In this document: piece by piece, positions 25,439 to 33,075 of the stretch | Numbering within the stretch: position 1 is the first letter of the stretch | Layout: each line of letters opens with the position of its first letter | Source of the DNA: Thalassobius sp049116315 | GTDB taxonomy: Bacteria > Pseudomonadota > Alphaproteobacteria > Rhodobacterales > Rhodobacteraceae | DNA: 64,000 nt | Assembly: GCA_049116315.1 (NCBI GenBank) | Contig: JAGDZD010000003.1 | Coordinates: 62,001-126,000, forward strand | Reading direction: 5' to 3' | Translations under genes and position numbers: made by a program | The notes under the pieces: generated by a model | The model's database searches: none | The model's input: only the letters and a program-made list of their open reading frames with translations | Told to the model about the DNA's origin: nothing

Positions 25439-26695
25439 CTATCGCTTGTAGGGATCTGCCAGTGCGGGCAAAACCGTGCCGTTGCAGGGGCCAAATCCGA
25501 TTGAAACCCCGTCGCCCTGCGCCACCCCATGCAGGGTTAATGTATCATGGTCTTCAATAAAGCTGCGGGTGCTGCCGTCAGCCAGGTTCAACGGCTCTTT
25601 GCCGCCCCAGCTTAACTCCAACAACGATCCGCGACCTGATTTTTCTGGCCCCGAAATGGTGCCCGATCCCAAAAGGTCTCCAACATTCATCGGGCATCCC
25701 GATGTGGTGTGATGCGCCAACTGCTGCGCGGCTGAGTAATACATTTGCGCATAGTTTGTCTTGGCGATCTCCATCGCTTCGCCGCCGCGTGGCTGCAAGG
25801 TGACCGACAGCGAAATGTCATACAGCATCGGTCCCGGCTCCACCAAATGCGTCAACAGTGGGGTTTCGCGCGCCGGGGTCGAAACGCGAAAAGGCTCCAG
25901 CGCGGCTTTGGTGACAATCCACGGGCTGAGCGTTGTGGCGGTCGCCTTGGCTTGAAACGGGCCCAGCGGCTGATACTCCCAAGCTTGGATATCGCGTGCG
26001 GACCAATCGTTCAGCAGGACATAACCAAAGATCGCATCATCGGCTTCCTGCACCGTCAAAGGCTGGTCAGAGGCACAGCCCACAATCGCGCCCATCTCCA
26101 ATTCGATGTCAAAGCGCGCACAGGGTGCAAATCGCGGTGCGGCATCATTTGGCCCCTTCACCTGCCCCCATGGACGGCGCACATCCGTCCCCGAAACCAC
26201 AATCGATGAGGCCCGCCCATTATAGCCAATCGGAATGTGGAGCCAATTTGGCGGCAGGGCATTTTCCGCTCCACGAAACATGGTGCCCACATTGGTGGCG
26301 TGATGGCGCCCGGCGTAAAAATCTGTGTATTCCGACACCAGAAATGGCAAATGCATCTCCGCTTGATCCTGGGGCACCAAAAAGGCCGCCGCCGCCGCGT
26401 GATCCGCACTGCCTTCTGCCAAAATCTCGCTCAGGCGCGCGCGCAGCTTGGCCCAAAACACAGGCCCCAATTCCATCACTTCGTTCCAAAACGGCACGTC
26501 CAACATCGGGGTGTCATTTAGATCAATCAACCCTGCAGCCTCGGCAGCAGCGCAATCAAAAATCATCTCCCCGATGGCCACACCACAGCGTGGCTCCTCG
26601 CCCTCGATTGAAAACACCCCATAGGGCAAATTGTTCAAGGGGAATGGGGTTTGCGCGGAATTTGCCGAAGCGACCCAGCTCTTTTTCAAACTCAT
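25439..26695 (-). CDS. fahA: Fumarylacetoacetase
   Basis: 418 residues, the usual length. An SH3-like N-terminal domain (about 1-115) precedes the catalytic FAH domain with FYAGRHHATNVG (catalytic His-bearing loop), LEMGAIVG, NDWSARDIQAWEYQPLGPF, and GSGTISGPEKSGRGSLLEL. It cleaves fumarylacetoacetate to fumarate and acetoacetate, the last step of tyrosine/homogentisate breakdown. It lies downstream of hmgA, 112 bases away, with a palindromic element between. Maleylacetoacetate isomerase is not encoded within this window. Confidence 0.95.
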   Translation of the reverse strand: MSLKKSWVASANSAQTPFPLNNLPYGVFSIEGEEPRCGVAIGEMIFDCAAAEAAGLIDLNDTPMLDVPFWNEVMELGPVFWAKLRARLSEILAEGSADHAAAAAFLVPQDQAEMHLPFLVSEYTDFYAGRHHATNVGTMFRGAENALPPNWLHIPIGYNGRASSIVVSGTDVRRPWGQVKGPNDAAPRFAPCARFDIELEMGAIVGCASDQPLTVQEADDAIFGYVLLNDWSARDIQAWEYQPLGPFQAKATATTLSPWIVTKAALEPFRVSTPARETPLLTHLVEPGPMLYDISLSVTLQPRGGEAMEIAKTNYAQMYYSAAQQLAHHTTSGCPMNVGDLLGSGTISGPEKSGRGSLLELSWGGKEPLNLADGSTRSFIEDHDTLTLHGVAQGDGVSIGFGPCNGTVLPALADPYKR

Positions 26696-26740
26696 GTTTG
26701 TCCTGTCTCAAGGTGTGTCAGGCGCGGCGCGCGCGCGTTT

Positions 26741-26816
26741 CATCTTGCCCAAAACACTCCGGGGGTGAATGACCCGCCTTTGGGCGGGGCAGAGGGGGCA
26801 GGGCCCCCTATTTTTT
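26741..26816. repeat. Extragenic palindromic element, copy 2
   Basis: Shares CTCCGGGGGTGAATG and the GGGGGCAGGGCCCCCT end with copy 1 at 19711-19776. It contains two hairpins: CCCGCC/GGCGGG (26773-26788) and AGGGGGC/GCCCCCT (26793-26809), the second followed on the plus strand by ATTTTTTT. It overlaps the last codons and stop of hmgA and lies inside the hmgA-fahA unit, where it could alter the ratio of the two messages. Confidence 0.55.
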
Positions 26817-28169
26817 TCCCGGGGTGCCGTCGAATTTCTTTTCGATATCCGCCCAGCAATCGATGTAGTCATCCTGCAAGGGTGCCTCGTTGGCCGCAAA
26901 ACCTGTCAAATGCTGAGGAAAGCGGGTTTCGAACATAAACGACATCGTGTTGTCCAGCTTTTCGGCTTTCAGCTCGGCGTTGGAGGCCCCTTCAAAGGCG
27001 TTTTTGTCAGGCCCATGTGGCAGCATCATATTGTGCAGCGACATGCCGCCGGGGATGAACCCTTTGGGTTTGGCATCGTATTGACCATAGATATTGCCCA
27101 TCAGCTCGGACATGACGTTTTTATGATACCATGGCGGGCGGAAAGTGTCTTCCATCACCATCCAGCGTTCTCGAAACAGCACAAAGTCGATGTTGGCCGT
27201 GCCTTCTACACCCGAGGGGGCGGTCAGAACCGTAAAGATCGACGGATCCGGATGGTCAAACAGGATCGAGCCCACCGGGCAATAGGTGCCCAGATCATAT
27301 TTGACCGGTGCGTAATTGCCATGCCACGCCACCACATCCAAAGGGGAATGCCCAATATGGGTCTCGTGAAATTGGCCACACCATTTTATGGTGACCTTTG
27401 AAGGCGCGTCGCGATCTTCAAAGGCGGCGACGGGTGTCTTAAAGTCACGCCGGTTGGCCATACAGTTGGCCCCGATCGGGCCGCGCCCGGGCAATTCAAA
27501 TTTCTGGCCATAGTTTTCGCAGACAAACCCGCGTGCGGGGCCGTCCAGAACCTCGACCCGGTAAAGCAGGCCGCGGGGCAGAATTGCGATCTCCTTGGGC
27601 TCAAGGTCGATGACGCCAAGTTCTGTGCAAAACCGCAGTCGTCCTTCTTGCGGTACGACCAACAGCTCTGAATCTGCTGAATAGAAATAGCTGTCCACCA
27701 TCGAGTCTGTGACCAGATAGATGTGGCTGGCCATGCCCACCTGCGTGTTCACGTCCCCTGCGGTGGTCATCGTGCGCATGCCGGTGATCCAATCCGTGGC
27801 GGTTTCGCTGTGGGGCACCGGATCCCAGCGGTATTGGCCAAGGCTGATCACATCTGGATCAATGTGCGGCGCAGATTTCCAATGGGGCACATCGATTTTG
27901 GCATAGCGATGGGAATGTTTGACCGAAGGGCGAATGCGATAACACCAGGTGCGCTCGTTTTGATGGCTGGGGGCGGTAAAGGCCGTGCCAGACAGCTGCT
28001 CACCGTAAAGGCCGTAGTTGCACTTCTGCGGGCTGTTCATGCCTTGGGGCAAAGCCCCGGGCAGCGCCTCGGTTTCAAAGTCATTTCCAAAGCCGGGCAT
28101 ATAGCCCGGGCTGGTTCCCAAGGGTGTTGGCGCCTGTACAAAATCATGTGGTTGCGTCGGGTCAATCAT
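26808..28169 (-). CDS. hmgA: Homogentisate 1,2-dioxygenase
   Basis: 453 residues. The N-terminus (PGYMPGFGNDFETEALPGAL) and YGLYGEQLSGTAFTAP are diagnostic, as are SHIYLVTDSMVDSYFYSADS and the iron-binding region PPWYHKNVMSELMGNIYG. It opens the homogentisate ring to maleylacetoacetate using O2 and Fe(II). ATG 28169 follows GGAGGAG. Its own promoter region holds a candidate MarR-type operator shared with the divergent regulator, so induction by a pathway intermediate is likely (inference). The stop codon lies inside a palindromic element. Confidence 0.96.
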   Translation of the reverse strand: MIDPTQPHDFVQAPTPLGTSPGYMPGFGNDFETEALPGALPQGMNSPQKCNYGLYGEQLSGTAFTAPSHQNERTWCYRIRPSVKHSHRYAKIDVPHWKSAPHIDPDVISLGQYRWDPVPHSETATDWITGMRTMTTAGDVNTQVGMASHIYLVTDSMVDSYFYSADSELLVVPQEGRLRFCTELGVIDLEPKEIAILPRGLLYRVEVLDGPARGFVCENYGQKFELPGRGPIGANCMANRRDFKTPVAAFEDRDAPSKVTIKWCGQFHETHIGHSPLDVVAWHGNYAPVKYDLGTYCPVGSILFDHPDPSIFTVLTAPSGVEGTANIDFVLFRERWMVMEDTFRPPWYHKNVMSELMGNIYGQYDAKPKGFIPGGMSLHNMMLPHGPDKNAFEGASNAELKAEKLDNTMSFMFETRFPQHLTGFAANEAPLQDDYIDCWADIEKKFDGTPGKK

Positions 28170-28195
28170 CGCGGCTCCTCCAATATGGTTGCATT

Positions 28196-28222
28196 TGTAA
28201 TAGTTGATTATGTAACTAACAA
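28196..28222. promoter_or_regulatory. Candidate MarR operator between hmgA and the regulator gene
   Basis: The imperfect inverted repeat TAGTT-GATTATGT-AACTA (28201-28218), extended outwards by TTGT and ACAA, lies in the 69-base space between the divergent starts at 28169 and 28239. Its size and position fit a binding site for the divergent MarR-family protein, covering both promoters. Confidence 0.55.
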
Positions 28223-28238
28223 CGCGAGAGGATTCTAA

Positions 28239-28679
28239 ATGGCAAAAAAAAGTGACTTTGATCTGCGTAATTTCTTACCCTACCTGTTGAATCAGGCGGC
28301 CGAGGAAAGCAGCCTTGCGTTTCAGCAGATCTACAAAGACCGGTATGGAATGTTGCGGACGGAATGGCGGGTGCTGTTCCATCTGGGCATTTATGGCCAG
28401 ATGACCGCCAAAGACATCGGTGCCGCTGCCAAGCTGCACAAGACCAAGATCAGTCGCGCCGTTGCCAGACTGGAAGAGCGCCGATTCCTAACGCGCGCGG
28501 TCCAAGAAACCGATCGTCGTCACGAAACCTTGGCACTTACCCACATCGGAGAGGCTGCGTATCAGGATTTGCTGGGGGTCGCTGCGGACTATGATCTCAA
28601 GCTGTCTTTGGGTTTGACGGCCAAAGAGAATGCGTTCTTACGCCGTATTCTGCGCAAGCTTGCCCATCTGGAGCCGTGA
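28239..28679 (+). CDS. MarR family transcriptional regulator
   Basis: 146 residues with a winged-helix core (RTEWRVLFHLGIYGQMTAKD, HKTKISRAVARLEERRFLTR, then the wing TDRRHETLALTHIGEAAYQ). Flanking helices form the dimer and ligand pocket. It is divergent from hmgA with a candidate operator between, so it is the probable local repressor of the homogentisate genes (inference). The start codon is preceded by GAGAGGATTCTAA, a good ribosome site. The Lys-rich N-terminus (MAKKSDFD) is ordinary. Confidence 0.9.
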   Translation: MAKKSDFDLRNFLPYLLNQAAEESSLAFQQIYKDRYGMLRTEWRVLFHLGIYGQMTAKDIGAAAKLHKTKISRAVARLEERRFLTRAVQETDRRHETLALTHIGEAAYQDLLGVAADYDLKLSLGLTAKENAFLRRILRKLAHLEP

Positions 28680-28695
28680 CACAGCGGCGCGTGGT

Positions 28696-29505
28696 TTAGA
28701 AGTCCGGTTCAACGCCGGGCAAGTTCAGCGCCTTGATCAGATCGCGCAATTCCTGACGGGCAGCCACATTGGAAATGTTCAGGCTGGTGACGCCGATATC
28801 TTTGAGATCCAGCAGTGTCAGGCCACGTGGGAACAGCTCGCGAAACACAACCCGCTCGTTAAAGCCGGGGGCCACACGAAATCCGATCCGTTTGGCCAAT
28901 TTGTCCAGCGCGGCGCCCATTTTTTCTTTGTTGACCATGTTTTGCGCACCCAGCCGGTTGCGCAGCACAATCCAGTCAATGGGCTTTAGCCCCGCCTGCG
29001 CTCGCAGTTGGCGGGCATTCCAAACCATTTCGGAATAGACCGACGGGCCCTCGATCTTTTTGCCATCGGCATCGATCTTGGCCAGCAGGTCAAAATCAAC
29101 AAAGCTGTCGTTCAATGGTGTCACCAAGGTGTCCGCCAAGGAATGCGCCACTTGCGAGAGACGGGTATGAGAGCCCGGACAATCGATCATGATGAAATCA
29201 TAGGTCGGTTCAAGTTCGGCAATCGCTGCTGACAGACGATGATCATAGGGGTTTTCGCCGGGCTTCAACTCGGTCTGATCAATCGTTGGCAACTCGTGGT
29301 ACACCGGGCTGGGCAGGTCAAGTTCTGCCTTGTCCATAAAAACTTGGCGGTTTTCGGTATAGCGGCCAAAGGTTTTTTGCCGAAGGTCCAGATCCAGCAC
29401 ACCCACTTTGTGGTTCATGCGCGCCAAAGCTGTCGCGATATGCATCGACACGGTCGATTTGCCCGCGCCGCCTTTTTCATTTCCAACGACAATAATGTGC
29501 GCCAT
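28696..29505 (-). CDS. mipZ: Division plane positioning ATPase MipZ
   Basis: 269 residues. It is a ParA/MinD-type ATPase with the deviant Walker A NEKGGAGKSTVSMHIA (9-24), switch region MIDCPG and a C-terminal segment (ERVVFRELFPRGLTLLDL) that matches MipZ. In Caulobacter MipZ binds the ParB-parS complex near the poles and blocks FtsZ assembly there, so division is placed at midcell. I start at ATG 29505 (MAHIIVVG) although the frame is open upstream, because P-loop proteins of this family begin there. The gene is alone on the minus strand between MarR and MATE genes; parB is not in this window. Confidence 0.92.
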   Translation of the reverse strand: MAHIIVVGNEKGGAGKSTVSMHIATALARMNHKVGVLDLDLRQKTFGRYTENRQVFMDKAELDLPSPVYHELPTIDQTELKPGENPYDHRLSAAIAELEPTYDFIMIDCPGSHTRLSQVAHSLADTLVTPLNDSFVDFDLLAKIDADGKKIEGPSVYSEMVWNARQLRAQAGLKPIDWIVLRNRLGAQNMVNKEKMGAALDKLAKRIGFRVAPGFNERVVFRELFPRGLTLLDLKDIGVTSLNISNVAARQELRDLIKALNLPGVEPDF

Positions 29506-29911
29506 TGTGATCCGTTCCCTATACCTGCCGTATTTTGGCTGATTGGCCACAGGATATTGTGGCTCTGTTGGTTTGCAAAGCTTTGTTCCGCTTTTTGTCG
29601 CTGCTTCCTTCGCATCTGTTGCAGAAATATGAAAGAGCTGTTGACCTCTGGTCGTCATTTTCGACGGCAGGCGCGGAATTGGGTCAAATTTGCGCGACCA
29701 ATTTGTGATAGCGAAAAAGTTATAAAAATAAATTTGAACTGATCGGTGTAGTTTAGTAAGCCTAGAGCAGGCCTCAGGCGCCCGCCGTCCGCAGACAGAT
29801 GCTGTCATGGTGAAGATCTGATCGAATATCTTGGAAAATTCTTGCGTGCGGCGCTGCTGGAAATGTGGACTCCAGCACACAAAGCCGTGCGCCTGCAAAG
29901 GAGAACGGGGT
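29506..29911. other. Divergent intergenic region, no gene seen
   Basis: This gap separates mipZ (minus) and the MATE gene (plus). It includes an AT-rich stretch near 29700-29760 that probably holds a promoter. The frame upstream of mipZ stays open through the whole gap, but its translation shows no conserved look. No RNA or repeat was recognised. Confidence 0.4.
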
Positions 29912-31312
29912 ATGTCTTCCCCTTCTGAAAACAGTTTTTTGCAAGGTCCCTTAGGATCTATCTACATCAAGACCGCCCTTCCGGTGATCTTTGTCATGGG
30001 TATGAATGGCTTGTTGTCGGTCGCGGACGCTTGGTTCTTGGGCCGGTATGTTGGCCCTGACGCTTTGGCTGCGGTCACTTTGATGTTCCCAATCTACATG
30101 CTGGTTGTGGCCTTGGCGACGTTGGTGTCCAACGGCATGTCCAGCCTGTTGGCACGCGAATTTGGCGCCGGTGACAGCCCAATGGCCCGCACGGTATTTG
30201 CGCAGTCTCATGGGTTGGCCGTGGCGCTTGGTGCGCTTTTGATCGTGTTGTTCCTCAGCGTGGGGGAACAAGTTGTGATGCTGGCGGCAGGCGGGTCAGA
30301 AACACTGGCTGATATGGGAGTGATCTATTTGCGGATCACCATATTCTTTTCGCCGCTCTTGTTTGTGCTTGGGATCAATCAAGACGCACTGCGCAACGAA
30401 GGGCGCGTGGGGTTCATGGCTGCCATGAGCCTGTTTGTCTCTGTTGCCAACATTTTGTTCAACTATGTGCTGATCGCGCAGCTAGAGATGGGGGTCGCAG
30501 GGTCGGCCTATGGCACGGCCTTGGCTCAATTGGTGGCCTTTGTGATTTTGTTGGTGTTTCGCCTGAAAGGTGACACGCAGCTGCGTCCGCGCCATGTGGT
30601 GCGCCACTTTGGCTTTTCGAAATGGCCGGGTATCTTGGCGCTGGGCGCTCCGCAAAGTCTTGGCTTTGTTGGGCTTGCGTTGGGGTCAGGGTCGGTGGTG
30701 ATTGCCTTGCAATTTGTGGCCAGCCCGACCTTTACCGAAACCATGACGGCCTATGGGATCATCACCCGTGTTCTGACCTTTGTGTTCTTGCCGCTTTTGG
30801 GGCTTGGGCATGCGATGCAGACCATCACGGGCAACAACTTTGGTGCAAAGGAATGGCGTCGCACGGACCAAAGCGTCAAAATTGGCATCCTGATCGCGTT
30901 GATCTACTGCATCAGCTTCCAGCTGGTTCTGACACTGTTTGCCGAGCCGTTGGCCCTGATGTTCGTCAGTGATCCTGTCGTGGTGGCTGAGGTGGGGCGC
31001 ATCCTGCCCATCCTGACGATACTCTTCTTTGCGACCGGGCCGTTGATGATGGTTGCGACCTATTTTCAGGCCATTGGGGATGCGGGGCGCGCTGCGATCT
31101 TGGGCCTAACCAAACCCTATCTGTTTGCGCTGCCTTTGACCTTCATTTTGTCCAGCCTGCTGGGGGAAAGCGGGATCTGGATCGCAGGGCCCTTGTCGGA
31201 GTTTCTGCTGTTTGTGCTGACGGCGGGCGTTTTGTTGCAAGTCAACCGCAGTCAGTCCCTGCGGTGGGGGCTGTTTCGCAGCCCGTCCCAAAGAATGGAG
31301 GCCGCCGAATGA
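29912..31312 (+). CDS. MATE family multidrug/sodium exporter
   Basis: 466 residues with about twelve membrane helices in two similar halves, starting at ATG 29912 after AAAGGAGAACGGGG. Family-typical segments include PVIFVMGMNGLLSVADAWFLG in the first helix and QTITGNNFGAKEWRR in the second half. It exports organic cations or drugs in exchange for Na+ or H+; the substrate is unknown. Its TGA overlaps the ATG of a small glyoxalase-superfamily gene (ATGA), indicating coupled translation. Confidence 0.88.
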   Translation: MSSPSENSFLQGPLGSIYIKTALPVIFVMGMNGLLSVADAWFLGRYVGPDALAAVTLMFPIYMLVVALATLVSNGMSSLLAREFGAGDSPMARTVFAQSHGLAVALGALLIVLFLSVGEQVVMLAAGGSETLADMGVIYLRITIFFSPLLFVLGINQDALRNEGRVGFMAAMSLFVSVANILFNYVLIAQLEMGVAGSAYGTALAQLVAFVILLVFRLKGDTQLRPRHVVRHFGFSKWPGILALGAPQSLGFVGLALGSGSVVIALQFVASPTFTETMTAYGIITRVLTFVFLPLLGLGHAMQTITGNNFGAKEWRRTDQSVKIGILIALIYCISFQLVLTLFAEPLALMFVSDPVVVAEVGRILPILTILFFATGPLMMVATYFQAIGDAGRAAILGLTKPYLFALPLTFILSSLLGESGIWIAGPLSEFLLFVLTAGVLLQVNRSQSLRWGLFRSPSQRMEAAE

Positions 31313-31731
31313 CGTTTCAAAGCCTGACAACAGCCAAGCTATGGGCCAAGCGGTTGCGCCGCCAGCTGAGCGAGGTTGGTCAACACATCAGTCACAGCCG
31401 GGCGTTGGAAATTGTGGCCCGTCAACAAGGGTTTCGTGATTGGAACGCGATGGCGGCAACTTTGGTCACCCGCACCCCGGCTGAGCTTTATCATGGTGCC
31501 CGCGTTACAGGGCGGTACCTATCGGTCGAGTTCTGCGCGACGGTGCGCCAGATCTATAGTCCAAGTCCGGGTTTGTGGCAGCTGAGCCTTGATCTTGAGC
31601 AGCCCATTGATGTTGTGCGCTTTGCCAGCTTTTCCAACTGGCGCCATCAAATCATGGGGGTCATTGGCGAACAGGGCACATCACGCGAAGTGACTTCGGA
31701 CAATTGCCCGCATTTGATTGTCGACCTCTGA
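31309..31731 (+). CDS. Glyoxalase superfamily-type small protein coupled to the MATE exporter
   Basis: 140 residues. The N-terminus (TTAKLWAKRLRRQLSEVG; ISHSRALEIVARQQGFRDWN; AMAATL) matches the small helical Glyoxalase_8-type domain often found fused to or beside antibiotic-resistance glyoxalases; the second half is beta-rich (YLSVEFCATVRQIY; GLWQLSLDLEQPIDVV). No metal-binding set of a true glyoxalase is seen, so enzymatic activity is doubtful. It overlaps the exporter gene by four bases, pointing to a joint role, perhaps in handling the exported compound (inference). A strong terminator follows. Confidence 0.68.
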   Translation: MTFQSLTTAKLWAKRLRRQLSEVGQHISHSRALEIVARQQGFRDWNAMAATLVTRTPAELYHGARVTGRYLSVEFCATVRQIYSPSPGLWQLSLDLEQPIDVVRFASFSNWRHQIMGVIGEQGTSREVTSDNCPHLIVDL

Positions 31732-31755
31732 GCAGAGGCTTGGCCCTAAAAGCAA

Positions 31756-31780
31756 AAAACCCCGCCAGTGGCGGGGTTTT
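31756..31780. terminator. Bidirectional rho-independent terminator
   Basis: A perfect 11-base stem AAAACCCCGCC/GGCGGGGTTTT with a three-base loop AGT, flanked by A-runs on one side and T-runs on the other. It lies between the convergent glyoxalase-type gene and rpmE and can serve both strands. Confidence 0.9.
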
Positions 31781-31803
31781 CCAAACAGTATTCAGAGCAA
31801 AGC

Positions 31804-32025
31804 TTAGAAGCCCAGACCTGCATATTTGTTTTTAAACTTGGATACACGACCGCCGGCATCCAGCAGGCGTGCGCCGCCACCGGTCCAGGCTGGGTGTACA
31901 GTTGGGTCAATATCCAGCGCCAATTGGTCGCCTTCGTTGCCCCAAGTAGACCGCATAGTCAAAACTGTACCATCGGTCATCTTCACTTCGATGAAGTGGT
32001 AATCTGGGTGAGTGCCTTCTTTCAT
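31804..32025 (-). CDS. rpmE: 50S ribosomal protein L31
   Basis: 73 residues, starting MKEGTHPDYHFIEVKMTDGT and ending KFKNKYAGLGF. It lacks the CxxC zinc-binding cysteines of the zinc-type L31, as is normal in this group. It lies 11 bases after rplS and ends just before a bidirectional terminator, so rplS-rpmE form one unit. It sits at the bridge between the ribosomal subunits. Confidence 0.95.
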   Translation of the reverse strand: MKEGTHPDYHFIEVKMTDGTVLTMRSTWGNEGDQLALDIDPTVHPAWTGGGARLLDAGGRVSKFKNKYAGLGF

Positions 32026-32036
32026 CGGTCCGCTCC

Positions 32037-32429
32037 TTACGCGTCTGCGCCGGCCTGATCGGCCTTGGGCTTGTAGTTGGAAACTTCTGCGATACGCGCG
32101 GACTTACCACGACGCTCACGGAGGTAGTACAGTTTGGCGCGACGTACACGGCCACGACGTACAACTTCGATAAACTCGACGTTGGTCGCGAACAGTGGGA
32201 ATACGCGTTCTACGCCTTCACCAAACGAAATCTTGCGAACAGTGAACGAACCGGCAATGCCATTGCCGTTTTTACGGCTGATGCAAACACCTTCGTAGTT
32301 CTGCACACGGCTGCGCGAACCTTCGGTCACTTTATAGCCTACGCGAATTGTATCGCCGGCTTTGAAGTCGGGAATTTTCTTCCCAAGGGCGGCAATTTGC
32401 TCCGCCTCCAACTGTGCGATCATGTCCAT
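32037..32429 (-). CDS. rplS: 50S ribosomal protein L19
   Basis: 130 residues from ATG 32429 (MDMIAQLEAEQ), with GGAGAAATGCG upstream. The conserved blocks are all present: FKAGDTIRVGYKV, RVQNYEGVCISRKNG, SFTVRKISFGEGVERVFPL and RRGRVRRAKLYYLRERRGKS. The C-terminal extension (NYKPKADQAGADA) is a little longer than in E. coli. It leads a unit with rpmE; a hairpin at 32633-32662 separates it from the trmD genes. Confidence 0.96.
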   Translation of the reverse strand: MDMIAQLEAEQIAALGKKIPDFKAGDTIRVGYKVTEGSRSRVQNYEGVCISRKNGNGIAGSFTVRKISFGEGVERVFPLFATNVEFIEVVRRGRVRRAKLYYLRERRGKSARIAEVSNYKPKADQAGADA

Positions 32430-32632
32430 CGCATTTCTCCTATTTGCTTGCGGTTGTTCCGCAAAGTGATGTCCGTCCTTAGAGCTCTTGGTCTTCAACC
32501 GGGTCCGCCTGTTCCCAAATGGGAGCGCCCGCCAGAGGTTAGGTCGTTTTTCTTGTTGATCATGCTTACCCGTTTCCCTTTTTCCTTGGTCCCGAAGAAG
32601 GGGGAATCACAAAGGGTCTCGGACAAGCGAGA

Positions 32633-32662
32633 ATGGGCGCGGTAAACCAGAACCGCGCCCAT
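32633..32662 (-). terminator. Hairpin between the EthD gene and rplS
   Basis: An 11-base perfect stem ATGGGCGCGGT/ACCGCGCCCAT with an eight-base loop lies 29 bases downstream of the EthD-gene stop on the minus strand. It has no strong U-tract but probably ends or attenuates the rimM-trmD-EthD message before rplS. Confidence 0.5.
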
Positions 32663-32690
32663 ATTTCAAGCCCTATTAGGCCAATGTGTC

Positions 32691-32999
32691 TTAGGCGATC
32701 ACTTCGCCGATCAGCATTTGAGGCTGGGCGCTGGTGAACTTTGGAATATCGGCCAAAACTGGTTCGGCGGCGCCCAATGCACTATCAAGAGCCGCTTGGT
32801 CGGCAAAAGTCATTGTGGCGATCACGTAATAGCCCGGAGGCTGATCCGGACCTCCAGCAAGACCCTTTGAAGCAGAGGTCGAGCTGATGTGCTCGCCCAT
32901 GTGCTCTGCCACCAGCGGCAGGTGGGTCGCAAGGTAGTAGTCCATGTCAAAATTGGTGTCGTCGGTAATGGGATAGGCAACTTGAAGTGATAGCGTCAT
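32691..32999 (-). CDS. EthD family protein
   Basis: 102 residues from ATG 32999 (MTLSLQVAYPITDDT). The fold is a ferredoxin-like dimeric barrel: FDMDYYLATHLPLVAEHMGE is the typical EthD His-containing segment, and GYYVIATMTFADQAALDSAL follows. EthD-type proteins act as small oxygenase partners, reductases or stress-related enzymes; no role is fixed here. Its position between trmD and rplS breaks the usual ribosomal gene order. Confidence 0.83.
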   Translation of the reverse strand: MTLSLQVAYPITDDTNFDMDYYLATHLPLVAEHMGEHISSTSASKGLAGGPDQPPGYYVIATMTFADQAALDSALGAAEPVLADIPKFTSAQPQMLIGEVIA

Positions 33000-33075
33000 A
33001 TGTGTCTCCCTAGGTGTCAGGAGGCAAGCAGGCACTTTTTCGTCTATGTTTGTCAATGATGTTGGTCAGTTAGGC

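Noticed and set aside
25933..26772. Plus-strand frame of 279 codons opposite fahA
   Set aside because: Pro/Ser/Arg-rich translation with no conserved pattern, antisense to a clear fumarylacetoacetase gene.
29506..29898. N-terminal extension of MipZ by 131 residues
   Set aside because: The P-loop of ParA/MipZ proteins lies at the very N-terminus; the upstream frame is AT-rich spacer without conserved look.
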